This document shows positions 1-9,407 of a stretch of 64,000 nt of DNA, piece after piece. The stretch lies in assembly GCF_002120225.1 (NCBI RefSeq), contig NZ_LAPZ01000001.1:248001-312000 (forward strand). The letters run 5' to 3'. Made by a program: the position numbers and the translations under genes. Origin of the DNA: Tenacibaculum holothuriorum (lineage in GTDB: Bacteria; Bacteroidota; Bacteroidia; Flavobacteriales; Flavobacteriaceae). The notes beneath the pieces are model-generated. The model was not told the DNA's origin. It searched no databases and saw only the letters and a program-made list of their open reading frames with translations. How positions within the stretch are numbered: the stretch's first letter is position 1; each line of letters opens with the position of its first letter.

Positions 1-493
1 TGAAAATAAATCAAGTGTACAGAAATTTTTCAAGTAAGGAATTCAGCTTATAATTATAAAACTAAAAGCATTTGTTTTTTTGGCGTTGGCAAGTGATGGA
101 TAATTGTGTGTAAAATAAATTGTGATAACAATTTGGTTTTATAAAACAATTTTACATAATGGCAAATTATAGCTACAAATGACTTTCCTTATAAATCTAA
201 AATCTTATTCCATGAGAATCGCGTATTTGAATTTTTAATGACCCATGTGTTGGTTTCAATTTAAAAAATGAAATAACTTTCACAAGTTTTCTAAAAACAC
301 CATATAATTGCTAGAACATAGTAAATAGAAAAAATGAAAATATGGTTAAGGTTTACCAGTTAATCATTTAAAAAATGAAAAAACAATATCAAATTTTAAC
401 TTAACGATTATAGATCAAATATCTTATTTTTAAAGCATTTATAATTATTTTAATAATTCGGTTTTTAAATTTTTGTAACTTTGCATAGTTAAA
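1..493. other. AT-rich intergenic region; promoter box near its end
   Basis: I see no convincing gene, RNA or strong repeat in this stretch. Close to its right end, TAACTTTG at 476-483 fits the Bacteroidota -7 consensus TAnnTTTG and would start transcription a few bases before the ATG at 494. It is the likely promoter of the metal-efflux operon that follows. No clear -33 TTTG is seen at the usual distance. Confidence 0.5.
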
Positions 494-913
494 ATGAAAA
501 AAGCTTTCAATAAAATAGCAGCTATCTTAATGGCCTTTGTAGTATTATTTTCTACAATGTCATTTACTATTAGTAGTCATTTTTGTGGTGACAATCTAGT
601 AGGAGTGAGCTATTTTAGTAAAGCAAAATCTTGTGGAATGGAAATGGAGAAAATGGCCACTTTAGATGGATGTTCTGTTTCTAAAAAGAATTGTTGTAAC
701 GATACCATTGATTTCATTGAAGGACAAGACACTTTAAAGAAATCATCTTTTGATTCACTGTCTTTTGAACAACAATTATTCGTAACTTCATTTTATTACT
801 CATACATTAATCTTTTCAATACCTTACATGACAAGGTAGTACCTTTTAAAGATTACGCACCTCCACTTATCGTTAAAGACATTCAAGTTCTTGACGAAGT
901 ATATTTAATATGA
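494..913 (+). CDS. HYC_CC_PP family exported protein
   Basis: A 139-residue protein with an N-terminal signal segment (about residues 8-27). It has the landmarks that name the HYC_CC_PP family of Bacteroidota: an H-x-C near residue 30 (HFC here rather than HYC), a CC pair near residue 67 (KKNCCND) and a PP pair near residue 123 (APPL). These proteins are commonly found beside metal-efflux and TolC genes, and their cysteines suggest metal binding in the periplasm; the molecular function is not established. It is the first gene of the efflux operon, 100 bp ahead of cusA. Start chosen at the ATG 10 bases after the TAACTTTG promoter box. Confidence 0.8.
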   Translation: MKKAFNKIAAILMAFVVLFSTMSFTISSHFCGDNLVGVSYFSKAKSCGMEMEKMATLDGCSVSKKNCCNDTIDFIEGQDTLKKSSFDSLSFEQQLFVTSFYYSYINLFNTLHDKVVPFKDYAPPLIVKDIQVLDEVYLI

Positions 914-1013
914 TTTTTAAACAATAAAAACAGGTAAGGCTTATAAATTCGGTTTATAGGCTTTAATAGCTGGTGTTTATACACCTAAGTTTAATTGTTT
1001 AAAATATATTTAT

Positions 1014-4000
1014 ATGCTAAATAGAAGCATTAAATTTTTAATAGAAAATAAGTTAGTAGCTATATTATTACTACTGCTTTTTGTTGGTTGGGGAATTGTA
1101 ACCGCTCCTTTTAACTGGAATACTGGTTTTTTACCGAATAACCCAGTTGCGGTAGATGCTATCCCTGATATAGGAGAAAACCAACAGATCGTCTTTACAA
1201 AATGGGATGGTCGCTCTCCACAAGACATAGAAGATCAAATTACCTATCCATTAACAACTTCTTTATTGGGTATTTCTGGAGTAAAAACCATTCGTAGTTC
1301 GTCGATGTTCGGATTTTCCAGTATATACATCATTTTTGAAGAAAATGTCGATTTTTATTGGAGTAGGTCGCGTATACTTGAAAAATTAAATTCATTACCC
1401 AATAACTTATTGCCTGAAGGAGTGAGTCCATCTTTAGGGCCCGATGCAACAGGTTTAGGACAAATCTTTTGGTACACCTTAGAAGGACGTGATGAAGAAG
1501 GAAATGTCACCGGAGGATGGGATTTACATGAATTAAGAAGCATACAAGATTATTATGTGAAATACGCGCTTTCTTCGGCAAGTGGAGTATCGGAAGTAGC
1601 TTCTATTGGAGGATATGTTCAAGAATATCAAATTGATGTAAAACCCGAATTACTACGTCAGTATAATATTAGTTTACAGGAGGTTGTTAAAGCGGTTAAG
1701 TTAAGCAATCAGGATATAGGAGCGCAAACCATAGAGATTAACCAAGCAGAATATTTGGTGAGAGGTTTGGGATATATCAAAGGAATAGCCGATATAGAAA
1801 ATGCGGTAATATCCTCTAAAGATTATACTTCTCTTAGAGTGAAGGATATTGCAAATGTTTCGTTAGGAGCAAAAGCACGTAGAGGAATATTAGATAAGGA
1901 AGGAGCAGAAGTTGTAGGTGGTGTAGTAGTATCGCGCTATGGAGCAAATCCTTTAGAAGTAATCAACAATGTAAAAGATAAAATCAAAGAGTTAAGTACA
2001 GGATTACCAAGTAAAGTACTTAAAGATGGAAGGACATCACAATTAACCATTGTTCCTTTTTATGATAGAACTGAGTTGATTCAAGAAACATTACATACCC
2101 TTAATGAAGCATTAACCTTAGAAATTTTAATTACCATTTTGGTAATTATTGTCATGGTATTTAATCTACGAGCTTCCGTGCTTATTTCTGGATTATTACC
2201 AGTGGCTGTATTAATGGTATTTGTAGCCATGAAAGCTTTTGGCGTGGATGCCAATATTGTAGCATTATCAGGAATTGCTATTGCTATTGGTACCATGGTG
2301 GATGTTGGCGTCATTTTGGCTGAAAACATTATTCGACATCTTGAAGTCAGCAAAGAAAAACTGAATATTAATACCATTGTATACAACGCTACTTCAGAAG
2401 TATCTGGTGCCATTATTACCGCCGTATTAACTACAGTAATAAGTTTTATACCTGTATTTACCATGATTGGAGCAGAAGGGAAGTTATTCCGTCCTTTGGC
2501 CTTTACCAAAACTTTTGCATTAATCGCAGCAATTATTGTGGCGTTGTTTATAATTCCTCCATTTGCGGCACTTATTTTCAAAAGGAAAAAAAATACAGCA
2601 AAACTAAAATATGTGGTAAATGCACTACTTATTTTAGCAGGAATTGTAGGGATAGTATATGGAAATTCCTTAGGCCTTATCCTAGTAGGTTTCGGTATCG
2701 TTGGATTTTTAATTCAATTTGATAAAATTACATTTGAAAGAGGAAACCTTATCAATATTGTAATTTCTACACTAGCTATTGTAGGCTTATTAGCAACTCA
2801 TTGGAGACCTTTGGGAGTAGATAAAAGTATTTTACTAAACATCATGTTTGTAGCGGTTATATGCTTCGGATTATTGGGCTTCTTTGCTGTTTTCCAAAGA
2901 TATTATAGTCAAATATTACAATGGGCTTTGCAAAACAAACTATTGTTTTTTACCATTCCGGTAACGGTATTAGTATGCGGATTTTTAATATTTAAGAATA
3001 CGGGTAAAGAGTTTATGCCCTCTTTAAATGAAGGTTCCTTTTTATTAATGCCTACTTCCATGCCACATTCAGGAGTAGATGAAAATAAGCGTGTATTACA
3101 GCAATTGGATATGGCTGTGGCCAATATTCCAGAGATAAAAACAGTTGTAGGAAAAGCGGGTAGAGTAGAATCGGCTTTAGATCCTGCTCCGATGTCTATG
3201 TATGAAAACGTAATTTTATACAAGCCAGAATACTTGTTAAACGACAATGGAGAACGTCAACGATTTAGAGTAAATGAAGAGGGATTATATCTGTTGAAAA
3301 ATGGTAAGACGGTAGCAAATCCAAATACTACGGATAAAACCACTAGTACACTATTTTATGAAGTAACTTCTAAAGAATTGATTGAAGATGAAGATGGTGA
3401 GTTTTATAGAAATTGGAGGCCCAACGTACAATCTCCAGATGATATTTGGAACGAAATTGTAAGAGTAACCAAATTACCTGGAGTTACTTCGGCTCCTAAG
3501 TTACAACCTATTGAAACCCGTTTGGTAATGCTGCAAACAGGAATGAGAGCGCCAATGGGAATTAAGGTAAAAGGACAAAACTTACAACAAATTGAAGCTT
3601 TCGGAATTCAATTAGAAAGTATTTTAAAAGAAGTAGAAGGTGTTAAAAAGGAAGCTGTTTTTGCCGATAGAATTGTAGGGAAACCATACTTATTAATTGA
3701 TATTAATAGAGAAAAGTTAGCACGTTATGGAATCTCAATCCAAACAGTTCAAAATGAATTAAAAGTAGCCGTTGGAGGAATGCAAATAACGCAAACTGTT
3801 GAAGGAAGAGAACGTTATGGAATACGTGTGCGTTATCCAAGAGAATTGCGTTCCAATCCTACAGATTTGCAAAATATTTATATTCCAGTTTCAAAAGGTA
3901 ATTATGTTCCTTTAAGCGAATTGGCTTCTATTCGATATGAGCAAGGAGCGCAAGTAATTAAAAGTGAAGATACGTTCTTAATAGGATATGTATTGTTTGA

Positions 4001-4730
4001 TAAGATATCTGACTTTGCTGAAGTAGCGGTGGTTGAAAAAGCCCAAGAAGCGATTCAACAAAAAATTAGTTCGGGAGATTTGGTGGTTCCAAAGGGAATC
4101 TCATATCAGTTTACAGGAACTTATGAAAACCAAATAAGAGCTGAAAAAACCTTATCGGTTGTAGTTCCATTAGCTTTACTAATTATATTCTTAATACTTT
4201 ATTTTCAGTTCCGATCTATTTCAACCTCATTAATGGTATTTACAGGAATTGCTGTTGCCTTTGCAGGAGGTTTTATTATGATGTGGTTATACGGACAAGA
4301 TTGGTTCTTAAACTTTAGCGTATTTGGTAAGAACCTAAGAGAACTATTCCAAATGCACCCTATTAATTTAAGTGTAGCGGTATGGGTTGGTTTTATAGCC
4401 TTGTTTGGTATTGCTACGGATGATGGGGTAGTAATGGCTACCTATTTAAAGCAAACCTTTGACAAAGAAAAACCTACTACGGTAGAAGCAATTAGAGCTG
4501 CTGCGCTACATGGAGGAAATAAACGTATTAGGGCCTGTTTAATGACTACAGCTACCACCATTTTAGCGTTGTTACCAGTGTTAACCTCTTCAGGGAGAGG
4601 AAGTGATATTATGATTCCGATGGCAATTCCTGCTTTTGGAGGAATGATTATAGATATTACTTCGTATTTTATAGTACCTGTATTGTATAGTTTACGAGAA
4701 GAATTTTTATTAAAACGTAGTAAAAACTAA
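1014..4730 (+). CDS. cusA: CusA-type heavy-metal efflux RND permease
   Basis: Inner-membrane proton/metal antiporter of the HME-RND family, the pump of a tripartite efflux system. At 1238 residues it is about 200 longer than E. coli CusA. The extra length lies mainly in added membrane segments around residues 520-640 and an insertion around 750-830, which I recall as usual for Bacteroidota members. The membrane relay motif reads IAIGTMVDVGVILAEN, close to the CusA (Cu/Ag) pattern. A methionine-bearing stretch (VMLQTGMRAPMG, about residue 840) corresponds to the CusA methionine region, supporting monovalent Cu/Ag. It is followed 5 bp later by the TolC partner. The opposite-strand ORFs inside it are shadows. 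Confidence 0.9.
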   Translation: MLNRSIKFLIENKLVAILLLLLFVGWGIVTAPFNWNTGFLPNNPVAVDAIPDIGENQQIVFTKWDGRSPQDIEDQITYPLTTSLLGISGVKTIRSSSMFGFSSIYIIFEENVDFYWSRSRILEKLNSLPNNLLPEGVSPSLGPDATGLGQIFWYTLEGRDEEGNVTGGWDLHELRSIQDYYVKYALSSASGVSEVASIGGYVQEYQIDVKPELLRQYNISLQEVVKAVKLSNQDIGAQTIEINQAEYLVRGLGYIKGIADIENAVISSKDYTSLRVKDIANVSLGAKARRGILDKEGAEVVGGVVVSRYGANPLEVINNVKDKIKELSTGLPSKVLKDGRTSQLTIVPFYDRTELIQETLHTLNEALTLEILITILVIIVMVFNLRASVLISGLLPVAVLMVFVAMKAFGVDANIVALSGIAIAIGTMVDVGVILAENIIRHLEVSKEKLNINTIVYNATSEVSGAIITAVLTTVISFIPVFTMIGAEGKLFRPLAFTKTFALIAAIIVALFIIPPFAALIFKRKKNTAKLKYVVNALLILAGIVGIVYGNSLGLILVGFGIVGFLIQFDKITFERGNLINIVISTLAIVGLLATHWRPLGVDKSILLNIMFVAVICFGLLGFFAVFQRYYSQILQWALQNKLLFFTIPVTVLVCGFLIFKNTGKEFMPSLNEGSFLLMPTSMPHSGVDENKRVLQQLDMAVANIPEIKTVVGKAGRVESALDPAPMSMYENVILYKPEYLLNDNGERQRFRVNEEGLYLLKNGKTVANPNTTDKTTSTLFYEVTSKELIEDEDGEFYRNWRPNVQSPDDIWNEIVRVTKLPGVTSAPKLQPIETRLVMLQTGMRAPMGIKVKGQNLQQIEAFGIQLESILKEVEGVKKEAVFADRIVGKPYLLIDINREKLARYGISIQTVQNELKVAVGGMQITQTVEGRERYGIRVRYPRELRSNPTDLQNIYIPVSKGNYVPLSELASIRYEQGAQVIKSEDTFLIGYVLFDKISDFAEVAVVEKAQEAIQQKISSGDLVVPKGISYQFTGTYENQIRAEKTLSVVVPLALLIIFLILYFQFRSISTSLMVFTGIAVAFAGGFIMMWLYGQDWFLNFSVFGKNLRELFQMHPINLSVAVWVGFIALFGIATDDGVVMATYLKQTFDKEKPTTVEAIRAAALHGGNKRIRACLMTTATTILALLPVLTSSGRGSDIMIPMAIPAFGGMIIDITSYFIVPVLYSLREEFLLKRSKN

Positions 4731-4735
4731 ATCAA

Positions 4736-5971
4736 ATGAATAAATCTTATATAATATATGCGATAGCATTGAGTGTTGCTTTTGTATCCTTTGATTTAAA
4801 AGCTCAAGAGTTACAGGTCTATATAAACCAAGCCTTGACACATAATCCTGAAATACAACAATTTGAAATAAAGCATCAACGTATTTCGGAAAAACAACAA
4901 GAAGCCAATAGCTTACCAAATACTGAAATAGGAGTAGGAGTATTTGCTAGTTCTCCTGAAACACGAACAGGAGCACAGAAATTTAAAGTTTCAGTAAAAC
5001 AAATGCTTCCTTTTTTTGGAACCATTACAGCAAGGGAAAATTATGCCGCTTCGTTGGCAGATATCGCATACCAAGATATTGTTGTAAAGAAACGAAAATT
5101 GATTGCTGAAGTATCTCAATCGTATTATAAACTCTATAAAATTAAAGCTAAGCAAGCTGTTCTAGAAGAAAATATTGAGTTGCTCTCTACTTACGAAAAA
5201 TTGGCGTTAACCTCTGTAGAAGTAGGAAAAGCATCTGCTGTAGATGTCTTAAAACTTCAAATTCGACAAAACGAATTGACCCAGAAAAAAGAGGTTTTAA
5301 AAGAACAGTTTTTAGGAGAACAAGCATCTTTCAATAAATTATTAAATAGAGAGGTATTAGAACCCGTGATGCTTGTAGACAGTTTACAAATGCCTGATAA
5401 GACGGAAAGCTTTAATTCAGAAGATTTAAAACTACATCCAGAATTAATCAAATTTGATCGATTGTACACTTCCGTAGAAAAATCAGAAATAGTGAATCAA
5501 AAACAAAGCAAACCAATGCTTGGTTTTGGAATAGACTATGTAAATGTTGAAAAAAGACCCAATATGTCGTTTAGCGATAACGGAAAGGATATTGTAATGC
5601 CAATGGTATCTGTATCAATTCCGATATTCAATAAAAAGTACAAGTCTCTTAGCAAACAACATAGTTTACAGCAAGAAGAAGTATTAACACAAAAACAACA
5701 ACGATTAAATAGCTTAGAAGCAAAGCTTCAAAATGTGGTTTCTTTGCGAAATGCTGCGTTTATCAATTATAAAACGCAGCAAAAAAACTTAATACAAGCG
5801 AAGAATGCGCAAAATATTTTGGTGAAAAGTTATGAAACGGGAACCATTGATTTTAATGATGTATTAGACATACAGGAATTACAGTTAAAGTTTCAAATGA
5901 ATATGATTAGCTCAAAGCTATCTTATTATAACCAAAGCGTAGCATTACACTATTTAACCGCACAAAATTAA
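4736..5971 (+). CDS. TolC family outer-membrane efflux protein (CusC role)
   Basis: A 411-residue outer-membrane factor with a signal peptide ending near residue 23 (DLKAQ) and the repeated coiled-coil organisation of the OEP family: long helices rich in Lys, Gln and Glu, and the recurring A-x-V-D-V-L-K-L and D-F-N-D-V-L-D-I-Q-E-L segments that end each half. It would form the outer-membrane exit duct for the CusA-like pump just upstream. It lies 5 bp after cusA and 4 bp before the HMA-MauE gene, so it is clearly co-transcribed. Confidence 0.88.
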   Translation: MNKSYIIYAIALSVAFVSFDLKAQELQVYINQALTHNPEIQQFEIKHQRISEKQQEANSLPNTEIGVGVFASSPETRTGAQKFKVSVKQMLPFFGTITARENYAASLADIAYQDIVVKKRKLIAEVSQSYYKLYKIKAKQAVLEENIELLSTYEKLALTSVEVGKASAVDVLKLQIRQNELTQKKEVLKEQFLGEQASFNKLLNREVLEPVMLVDSLQMPDKTESFNSEDLKLHPELIKFDRLYTSVEKSEIVNQKQSKPMLGFGIDYVNVEKRPNMSFSDNGKDIVMPMVSVSIPIFNKKYKSLSKQHSLQQEEVLTQKQQRLNSLEAKLQNVVSLRNAAFINYKTQQKNLIQAKNAQNILVKSYETGTIDFNDVLDIQELQLKFQMNMISSKLSYYNQSVALHYLTAQN

Positions 5972-5975
5972 AGAG

Positions 5976-6701
5976 ATGAAACATATATATAAAGTTACAG
6001 GAATGACCTGTGGAAGCTGTAAAGCCTCTGTAGAAGAAAGCTTAACATCACTTCAAAACGTTCAAAACGCTGTGGTAGATTTAGCAACTAAAGAAGTAAC
6101 GGTAGAGATGAAACAACACATCCCTTTGGCTGACTTACAAGGGGTATTGGCTGAAAAATATCAAATTTCAGAAATAGCACAAAAAAAGGAAGCTTCTTAT
6201 GTTGTAAATGAACTGTTTGATGAAGAACAAAGCAAGTTGGTACAATTAAAACCCTTGTTTTTAATTCTAGGCTATATTACAGTTGCAAGTGTTTTAATGC
6301 ATAGAAATGATTGGAGTTGGGGTGAGTTTATGTTAGACTTTATGGGCTTATTTTATATTGTATTTAGCTTTTTTAAAATGCTCGATTTAAAAGGATTTCC
6401 AGATTCTTTTAGAATGTATGATCCTTTGGCTAAAAAAGTTCCAGTGTATGCGAAAATATATCCATTTATAGAAACTGCTTTAGGACTTATGTTTTTAATG
6501 CGTTTTGAAGTAAACATAGCCTTACTAATAACATTGGTTGTTTTAGGTATAACCACTATAGGAGTAACCAAGACTTTGTTTGATAAAAAAGCAATTCGTT
6601 GTGCTTGTTTAGGTACCGCTTTAAAACTACCAATGACAGAAGCAACTTTTATAGAAAATGCTATTATGATAGTGATGGTAATAACAATGTTAATCTTTTA
6701 A
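5976..6701 (+). CDS. HMA domain fused to a MauE-like membrane domain
   Basis: A 241-residue two-domain protein. Residues 1-65 are a heavy-metal-associated domain with the metal-binding motif GMTCGSCKAS. Residues 85-240 hold about four membrane helices and a CACLG motif resembling the CxCFG motif of MauE/DoxX-type proteins. The HMA domain should bind Cu(I) or a similar soft metal. The membrane part may link metal delivery to thiol redox chemistry, but that is inference. The fusion recurs beside Cus-type systems in Bacteroidota. It lies between the TolC-like and CusB genes with gaps of 4 and 3 bp. Confidence 0.8.
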   Translation: MKHIYKVTGMTCGSCKASVEESLTSLQNVQNAVVDLATKEVTVEMKQHIPLADLQGVLAEKYQISEIAQKKEASYVVNELFDEEQSKLVQLKPLFLILGYITVASVLMHRNDWSWGEFMLDFMGLFYIVFSFFKMLDLKGFPDSFRMYDPLAKKVPVYAKIYPFIETALGLMFLMRFEVNIALLITLVVLGITTIGVTKTLFDKKAIRCACLGTALKLPMTEATFIENAIMIVMVITMLIF

Positions 6702-6704
6702 GAA

Positions 6705-8408
6705 ATGAAGAAGTATCTAATTTATACAGGAATATTAGTAACCGGTTTACTATTAGGTTGGTTGCTTTTTGGAGGGTCATCTAATGAAAATGCATTACAT
6801 GATCATAAAGAAATGAGTGCTGCTAATCAAATGTGGACCTGTTCTATGCACCCGCAAATCATGCAACCAGAAGCAGGAGATTGTCCTATTTGTGGAATGG
6901 ATCTAATTCCTGCAGAGTCTAGTTCAGAAGGATTGGCAGCCGATCAGTTTAAGCTTACAAAAAATGCGATGGCATTGGCAGATGTACAAACGACTATTAT
7001 CGGTAGTACTGTAGAAGAAGAAAATGGTCTCACAATATCAGGAAAAATAGTAGAAAACGAAGAAACCAATCTTGTACAAGCCAGTTATTTTCAAGGAAGA
7101 ATAGAACGTTTATATATTAATTCAACAGGAGAAACAATTAAAAAAGGACAATTGTTAGCAACCATTTATTCACCAGAATTAATTAAAGCACAACAAGAAT
7201 TACTAACAGCGGCTAGTTTGAAAGAAAGTCAACCAGCTTTGTATAAGGCAGTTCGAAACAAATTAAAACTTTGGAAACTATCTGACAAACAAATAGCTCA
7301 AATAGAAAGCGCTAAAAAAGTAAGAGAAAACTTTCCTATTTATGCAACGATTTCAGGTATTGTTATTCATAAAATGGTAGCACAGGGAGACTATGTAAAA
7401 CAAGGAGAAGCCCTGTTAAAAGTGTCTAATTTAAATACCGTATGGGCAAATTTTGACATTTATGAAAATCAGATTCAAAGTTTTCGTAAAGGACAAGAAA
7501 TAATAATTACTACCAATGCGTATCCAAACGTTGTGTTTACGTCAAAGGTAGCTTTTATTGATCCTGTGTTGAATCCTTCTACAAGAACCATCAAGGTACG
7601 TGTAGTATTAGCTAATAAAGAAGGAAAATTTAAAACAGGAATGTTTGTAAAGGGAAAATTAGCTGTTCAAGCAATGGAAAAGGATAGCCCTTTAACTGTT
7701 CCTGCATCTGCTGTATTATGGACTGGTAAGCGCTCTATTGTATATATAAAGGTAAAACCGGATGCTCCTATTTTCGAAATGAAAGAAGTCATTTTAGGAA
7801 ATAGAGTAGGAGATAACTATATCGTAGCAAATGGACTCAAACCTGGAGAGGAAGTTGTTACGCACGGAACATTTACCATAGATGCATCAGCACAATTGGC
7901 TGGTAAAAAGTCGATGATGAATCATAGTAAAACCATTAATGAAACATTTGAAGTATCCAATAAGTTTAAATCGCAATTACAAAGCGTATATGATGATTAT
8001 ATCACTTTAAAAGATGCATTGATACAATCAGATGCAAAAACAGCAAAATTAGGAGCAGAGAAGCTAGATAAGAGCCTAGCAAATGTTGATATGAAATTGT
8101 TAGACAATCCAAAAGCACACCAACAATGGATGTTACTTGCTAAAACCTTACGTTCTAAGAGTGAGATAATAGGACAATCTGAGGAAATAAAAATCCAACG
8201 AAAAGAATTTAAACCCTTATCCAATCATTTAATAATGGCAGTAGAAGCTTTTGGAATCACGGAAACAACTTATAAGCAATACTGTCCAATGGCCGATAGT
8301 GATAAAGGAGGTTTTTGGTTAAGTAAAGAAAATAAAGTGTTAAATCCATATTTTGGTGATATGATGTTAAAATGTGGTGCCGTAAAAGAAACAATCAATA
8401 CTAAATAA
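6705..8408 (+). CDS. cusB: CusB-type periplasmic adaptor with metal-binding domains
   Basis: A 567-residue membrane-fusion protein linking CusA to the outer-membrane duct. It has an N-terminal membrane anchor (about residues 5-22) and then a heavy-metal-binding domain with CSMHP and CPICGMDL (about residues 46-67). Next come the barrel-sandwich/lipoyl and beta-barrel adaptor domains (about 115-400). The C-terminal extension resembles DUF3347 and ends in a conserved block around YCPMAD, GGFW and NPYFGDMMLKCG. The Cys/Met-rich ends suit a Cu/Ag carrier. It starts 3 bp after the HMA-MauE gene. The short ORF at 6599-6784 in another frame is spurious. Confidence 0.88.
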   Translation: MKKYLIYTGILVTGLLLGWLLFGGSSNENALHDHKEMSAANQMWTCSMHPQIMQPEAGDCPICGMDLIPAESSSEGLAADQFKLTKNAMALADVQTTIIGSTVEEENGLTISGKIVENEETNLVQASYFQGRIERLYINSTGETIKKGQLLATIYSPELIKAQQELLTAASLKESQPALYKAVRNKLKLWKLSDKQIAQIESAKKVRENFPIYATISGIVIHKMVAQGDYVKQGEALLKVSNLNTVWANFDIYENQIQSFRKGQEIIITTNAYPNVVFTSKVAFIDPVLNPSTRTIKVRVVLANKEGKFKTGMFVKGKLAVQAMEKDSPLTVPASAVLWTGKRSIVYIKVKPDAPIFEMKEVILGNRVGDNYIVANGLKPGEEVVTHGTFTIDASAQLAGKKSMMNHSKTINETFEVSNKFKSQLQSVYDDYITLKDALIQSDAKTAKLGAEKLDKSLANVDMKLLDNPKAHQQWMLLAKTLRSKSEIIGQSEEIKIQRKEFKPLSNHLIMAVEAFGITETTYKQYCPMADSDKGGFWLSKENKVLNPYFGDMMLKCGAVKETINTK

Positions 8409-8422
8409 TTAATATAACAATC

Positions 8423-8857
8423 ATGAAAAAAGTAGTTTTAAGTATCGCTTTGGTAGCAGCTATCGGTTTGGTAAGCTGTAAAAACGAAGCAAAAAAGGAA
8501 ACACCAACGCAAACAGAACAAACAAGTACTACAGCAGCAGCTGTAACAGAAAGTACTTTTGGAGTTAGAGGAAACTGTGGAATGTGTAAAAACACGATTG
8601 AAAAGGCTGCAAATGGAGTAGCAGGAGTAACAAAAGCAGAATGGGATAAGACTAGAAAGCAAATAAATGTTTCTTACGATGAAAACAAAACAAACATAGA
8701 CGATATTCACAAGGCTATTGCAGCTTCTGGATACGATACTGATAAAGTAATGGGAAGTGAAGCGGCCTATGAAAACTTACCAGGATGTTGCCAATATGAC
8801 CATGAAATGGAAATGAGTATTAAAGGGGAAGCAAAAGAAGACCCAAATACACATTAA
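8423..8857 (+). CDS. HMA-domain lipoprotein
   Basis: A 144-residue exported protein with a lipoprotein signal (IGLVSC, Cys at about residue 19), a low-complexity Thr/Ala/Glu linker, and one heavy-metal-associated domain carrying GNCGMCKNTIE in place of the usual GMTCxxC. A late cysteine pair occurs in LPGCCQYDHEME near the C terminus. It is probably a periplasm-facing soft-metal chaperone for the CusABC-like pump. It is the last gene of the operon, 14 bp after cusB and just before a strong terminator hairpin. Confidence 0.8.
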   Translation: MKKVVLSIALVAAIGLVSCKNEAKKETPTQTEQTSTTAAAVTESTFGVRGNCGMCKNTIEKAANGVAGVTKAEWDKTRKQINVSYDENKTNIDDIHKAIAASGYDTDKVMGSEAAYENLPGCCQYDHEMEMSIKGEAKEDPNTH

Positions 8858-8870
8858 AATAACTATTAAT

Positions 8871-8902
8871 AAATCTCCAAAACTTATCTGTTTTGGAGAT
8901 TT
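8871..8902 (+). terminator. Terminator of the cus-like operon
   Basis: A perfect 13-bp stem (AAATCTCCAAAAC pairing with GTTTTGGAGATTT) around a 6-nt loop, 13 bp after the last stop codon of the operon and followed by a T-rich stretch. Confidence 0.8.
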
Positions 8903-8994
8903 ATTCTATTTAGATATTATAAATTAAACATATTATAATAGTTAAGTTTTTATCGCTGTGGTAATCTTCTCCCTTTTTATATAAATTATAAAAA

Positions 8995-9025
8995 TTTGAT
9001 AATTTTAAATTATTGATTACATTTG
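8995..9025 (+). promoter_or_regulatory. Bacteroidota-type promoter of the repeated RNA element
   Basis: TTTG at 8995-8998, a spacer of exactly 19 bp, then TACATTTG at 9018-9025, an exact fit to TTTG-N19-TAnnTTTG. Transcription would start at about 9029-9031, directly at the structured element that follows. No ORF lies downstream for 300 bp on this strand. Confidence 0.7.
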
Positions 9026-9027
9026 TG

Positions 9028-9107
9028 AGCTTGCCTTACCGAAGCTAGGAAGGCTTAGTTTCAGAGCTCGATACATCAAGATATGTACCGAGCTTTGCGG
9101 TTTTTAT
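9028..9107 (+). ncRNA. Candidate structured small RNA, copy 1
   Basis: About 80 nt after a consensus promoter, with two hairpins. The first pairs GCCTT with AAGGC around an asymmetric loop. The second pairs AGCTCG-A-TACAT with ATGTA-C-CGAGCT around CAAGAT. The segment ends in GCGGTTTTT. A second copy sits at 19048-19126 in the same orientation; the first stem is a perfect GCCTTAC/GTAAGGC there. The two copies are conserved while flanking DNA is not, except for an upstream block beginning with a CTGTGG-like motif. It could be a Rfam Flavobacteria motif such as Flavo-1, but I cannot confirm that from memory. Confidence 0.5.
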
Positions 9108-9360
9108 AAATAACCTGTTTTCGTTAATAAAATAACGCTGTGGTTATATGGCCTTTTTACTTGGTCATTATTATAAAAAGAATTCATAACTTTTGAAAGA
9201 GCAGTCTATCTTCCTCCTTGACAAATGAAGGTAGAAGAGTTTTGAACTTAATTTCTAAATTCTAATTTTTTAAATGATTGTTTTTTATTTTATATGGAGT
9301 TAATCATTTTAACAATAACAAGATTCAAAGATTTTTATAGGTTTTCTCTAAGGTTAAAAA

Positions 9361-9406
9361 TTTAAATTAAAGCTTTCAACATATTTACTGAAAGCTTTAA
9401 TTTAAA
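9361..9406 (-). terminator. Terminator of the czc-like operon
   Basis: A perfect 18-bp stem (TTTAAATTAAAGCTTTCA pairing with TGAAAGCTTTAATTTAAA) around a 10-nt loop, directly after the stop codon of the minus-strand RND permease at 9408. On the minus strand it is followed by a T-rich tract. Confidence 0.8.
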
Positions 9407-9407
9407 A

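Larger units (their letters stand above)
8903..9360. other. Non-coding stretch around the small RNA
   Basis: There is no protein gene here. Apart from the promoter and RNA element, GCTGTGGT occurs at about 8954 and again near 9130, each followed by a similar AT-rich string. This suggests a partial extra copy of the element's upstream block. Nothing else is recognisable. Confidence 0.4.

Noticed and set aside
2081..2581. 166-residue minus-strand ORF inside the CusA gene
   Set aside because: It is antisense to an intact RND permease and has the Thr/Ile/Asn-rich composition of a reverse-strand shadow. The same applies to the other opposite-strand ORFs inside large genes.
6599..6784. 61-residue ORF bridging the HMA-MauE and CusB genes
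   Set aside because: It overlaps both conserved genes in another frame and has no gene-like features.
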